Positions 61,831 to 64,000 of a stretch of 64,000 nucleotides of DNA are shown piece after piece. Origin of the DNA: Xestospongia muta (Eukaryota > Porifera > Demospongiae > Haplosclerida > Petrosiidae); contig OY848922.1 of assembly GCA_963693285.1 (NCBI GenBank), positions 1,724,923-1,788,922 of the forward strand, written 5' to 3'. The notes beneath the pieces were generated by a model, which was given only the letters and a program-made list of their open reading frames with translations, was not told where the DNA came from and ran no database searches. A program made the position numbers and the translations under genes. The first letter of the stretch is position 1. Every line of letters begins with the position of its first letter.

Positions 61831-64000
61831 ATGAGCAAAACAGTGAAAGATACCAAGTTTTATGGTAAGTTTGAAAAGGACAACCTTCCACTCACTACAC
61901 TGAGGGTAGAATTATTGACTATTAAAATATTCACACTTAGTTGGTTCATGTACTAATACATCGACAAGTTCTTTTATGAAAAACTGTAACTGTTCTTAAC
62001 ATCTCTTAAAGTTCCATTCGTTTATATTTAGGGGCGGAGTTATACATTAGTAAGAACTATAGCAATTAGGATTATGTAAGAGAAAACCTTGTTTTAACAA
62101 AGGAATATTTTAATAACATTTCTACTTAGATTAAGTCATTGTAAATATTAGTAAATACATTAATTGTACACAAATGTACATGTACATGTGATATCGTTGC
62201 TGTTACATTGGAGTAGGAGTTTACTTAATGTGAGGGTTAAAAATAGATGTCACTTGTACTATGCTGACCACAAATGACTTACTTCCTCATACAAACACAA
62301 GATACAGCAGATAATAATATAAAGTGATGGATTTTTTCTTTTATATTGTATTCCTCAGATTTGCTGGGTGTTGAACCCAACGCCACTGAAGCAGAATTGA
62401 AGAAGTCTTATCGTAAGATGGCTCTTAAGTATCACCCTGATAAAAATCCAGGACCAGAAAATGAAGAGAGGGTAATAACAATTTGTTGTATTGATGCTTT
62501 GTTACTTTAATAACTAATATAAAGCTTACTTTATTGATGTTTAGGGAAACACAAATGTTCACTAGAATAATTGTAGCTATCCTAGATCATTAGGTCGCTG
62601 TAGTTACTAATGGTAGCTATCCTAGGTCACTGTGATAAGTACTGATGTTCATTAGTCTAGAGCTTACTAATGGTAGCTATCCTAGGTCACTGTGATAAGT
62701 ACTGATGTTCACTAGTCTAGAGCTTACTAATGGTAGCTATCCTAGGTCACTGTGGTAAGTACTGATGTTCACTAGTCTAGAGCTTACTAATGGTAGCTAT
62801 CCTATGTCACTGTGGTAAGTACTGATGTTTACTAGTCTAGAGCTTACTAATGGTAGCTATCCTAGGTCACTATGGTAAGTACTGATGTTTACTAGTCTAG
62901 AGCTTACTAATGGTAGCTATCCTAGGTCACTGTGGTAAGTACTGATGTTTGTTATGTAAAAATATTTTATTTCTTTTTAGTTCAAGTCAATAGCTCAAGC
63001 ATACGAAGTATTATCTAATGAGAAGACAAGAGAACTTTATGATAAAGGAGGTGAAGAAGCTCTCAAAGAAGGTGGCGGAGGTGGAAACTCAGGTAATTCT
63101 AAATTCAACTTAATTGATATAATGCAGTTTGTGTGATATTGACTCGTGTTTTTGATTCTAGCAATGGATATTTTTGATCTTGTGTTTGGTATGGGAAGAG
63201 ATAAGCGATCACGAGAGAAGAGAACTAAAGACATGATGTATCAACTTAGAGTATGTGGAACTAACTATCTGTCTTCATTTCAGGAGTTGGTCCATTGATA
63301 TGTTATTCATCAATCCATTTGCCTACCATTCAGACTCTTATTTATCAATTCGTTTATCTACTCACTTGTTCTTTTTCATTGAGATTCTTTCATTTATTGT
63401 GCCATTTTTCCGTAGGTATCACTTGAAGAGATGTACAATGGAAGCAAGAGAAAACTGGCTATTCAAAGAAATATTATTTGTTCTGCTTGCCAAGGAAAAG
63501 GGGGTAAAGAGGTGAGCTCCTAAATTAGTAATAATAATTAATACATCTAGTGACAAGCAATTGACAATATTATATCTCATATTATAAAGGGTGCTGTCAG
63601 AACGTGTACTGTTTGTGATGGACAAGGAACTAGAGTAAGGAAATAAACAAAATCATAATATATAATTGTTATAAATTCTTATAGGTTGCTATGCAACAAC
63701 TGGCTCCTGGATTTGTGGCGAGACAAATGTTGCCATGTAATGTATGTGGAGGGAAAGGCGAGATTATCAATGGTAGGATGATATAGTGTGTGTTAATAAT
63801 GTAACTGGATAATTTGTTATATAGTGTGTGTTAATAATGTAACTGGATAATTTGTTATATAGTGTGTGTTAATAATGTAACTGGATAATTTGTTATATAG
63901 TGTGTGTTAATAATGTAACTGGATAATTTGTTATATAGTGTGTGTTAATAATGTAACTGGATAATTCGTTATATAGTGTGTGTTAATAATGTAACTGGAT
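61831..64000 (+). CDS. DNAJA: DnaJ/Hsp40 subfamily A co-chaperone (3' end outside window)
   Basis: Exons seen: 61831-61864, 62359-62471, 62981-63092, 63162-63250, 63416-63511, 63590-63634, 63685-63772, then the window ends in an intron. The N-terminal J domain has [20 protein letters not shown] and the HPD motif in YHPDKNP, followed by [22 protein letters not shown] short Gly-rich GGGGGN segment and MDIFDLVFG follow. Next is the start of the type I client-binding region ([19 protein letters not shown]) and zinc-finger CxxC repeats ([27 protein letters not shown]). It is closest to DNAJA1/2/4, which stimulate Hsp70 ATPase through HPD. The third exon lies behind a 60-bp tandem repeat. Confidence 0.93.
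62606..62950 (+). repeat. 60-bp tandem repeat, about six copies
   Basis: The unit contains ACTAATGGTAGCTATCCTAG and GTAAGTACTGATGTT in DNAJA intron 2 (62472-62980). The period is exactly 60, and copies differ by single substitutions. Confidence 0.95.
63776..64000 (+). repeat. 38-bp tandem repeat running off the window
   Basis: Six near-identical copies of a unit containing ATATAGTGTGTGTTAATAAT and GTAACTGGAT lie in the next DNAJA intron. Confidence 0.95.

Overview
This is animal nuclear DNA: AT-rich, dense with spliced genes on both strands, with many very short introns (about 47-55 nt between ABC transporter exons). Clear orthologues or relatives of RAB14, EHBP1, SNAPIN, DNAJA, arylsulfatase B, chondroitin synthases and P-glycoprotein make it metazoan. 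An intronless two-domain fluoride exporter, a Neuralized-domain/TKL kinase fusion and a tandem Ig-receptor array point to a sponge, most likely a demosponge such as Amphimedon. The species is an inference; no search was run.

Layout. 1-8,021 (minus): 5' part of an ankyrin-repeat gene, then a 19-exon full-length ABCB/P-glycoprotein transporter. 9,969-26,811 (plus): three tandem chondroitin synthase/polymerising-factor genes with the same three-exon plan, followed 124 bp later by an arylsulfatase B gene. Between the second and third synthase, on the minus strand, is a two-exon CARD plus death-domain adaptor (RAIDD/CRADD architecture). 26,929-27,841 (minus): a two-exon gene I do not recognise. 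28,546-41,396: RAB14 (minus) and EHBP1 (plus) head to head. 42,287-54,713 (minus): four tandem copies of a five-exon receptor gene (signal peptide, novel beta-rich domain, two Ig domains, transmembrane segment, short tyrosine-motif tail). 56,785-58,775 (plus): NHR-coiled coil-TKL kinase. 59,027-60,139 (minus): fluoride exporter. 60,475-61,703 (minus): SNAPIN. 61,831-end (plus): DNAJA-type co-chaperone, cut by the window edge.

Themes. (1) The Ig-receptor array is the best candidate for an undescribed system: near-identical symmetric-phase exons, copy-specific damage, and tails with YGVM and YEEV/YEEI motifs, suggesting a fast-evolving immune or self-recognition receptor family. (2) Chondroitin-chain synthesis genes lie next to a chondroitin/dermatan sulfate sulfatase, forming a glycosaminoglycan neighbourhood. 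(3) CT repeats, three of them 200 bp or longer, sit at 3' splice sites, always with CT on the sense strand. (4) Several gene pairs share short divergent promoters. (5) A hAT-type transposon with target-site duplication lies in an EHBP1 intron, and a MITE-like element lies in a SNAPIN intron. Exon boundaries were read by eye from splice signals, reading phase and remembered family alignments.
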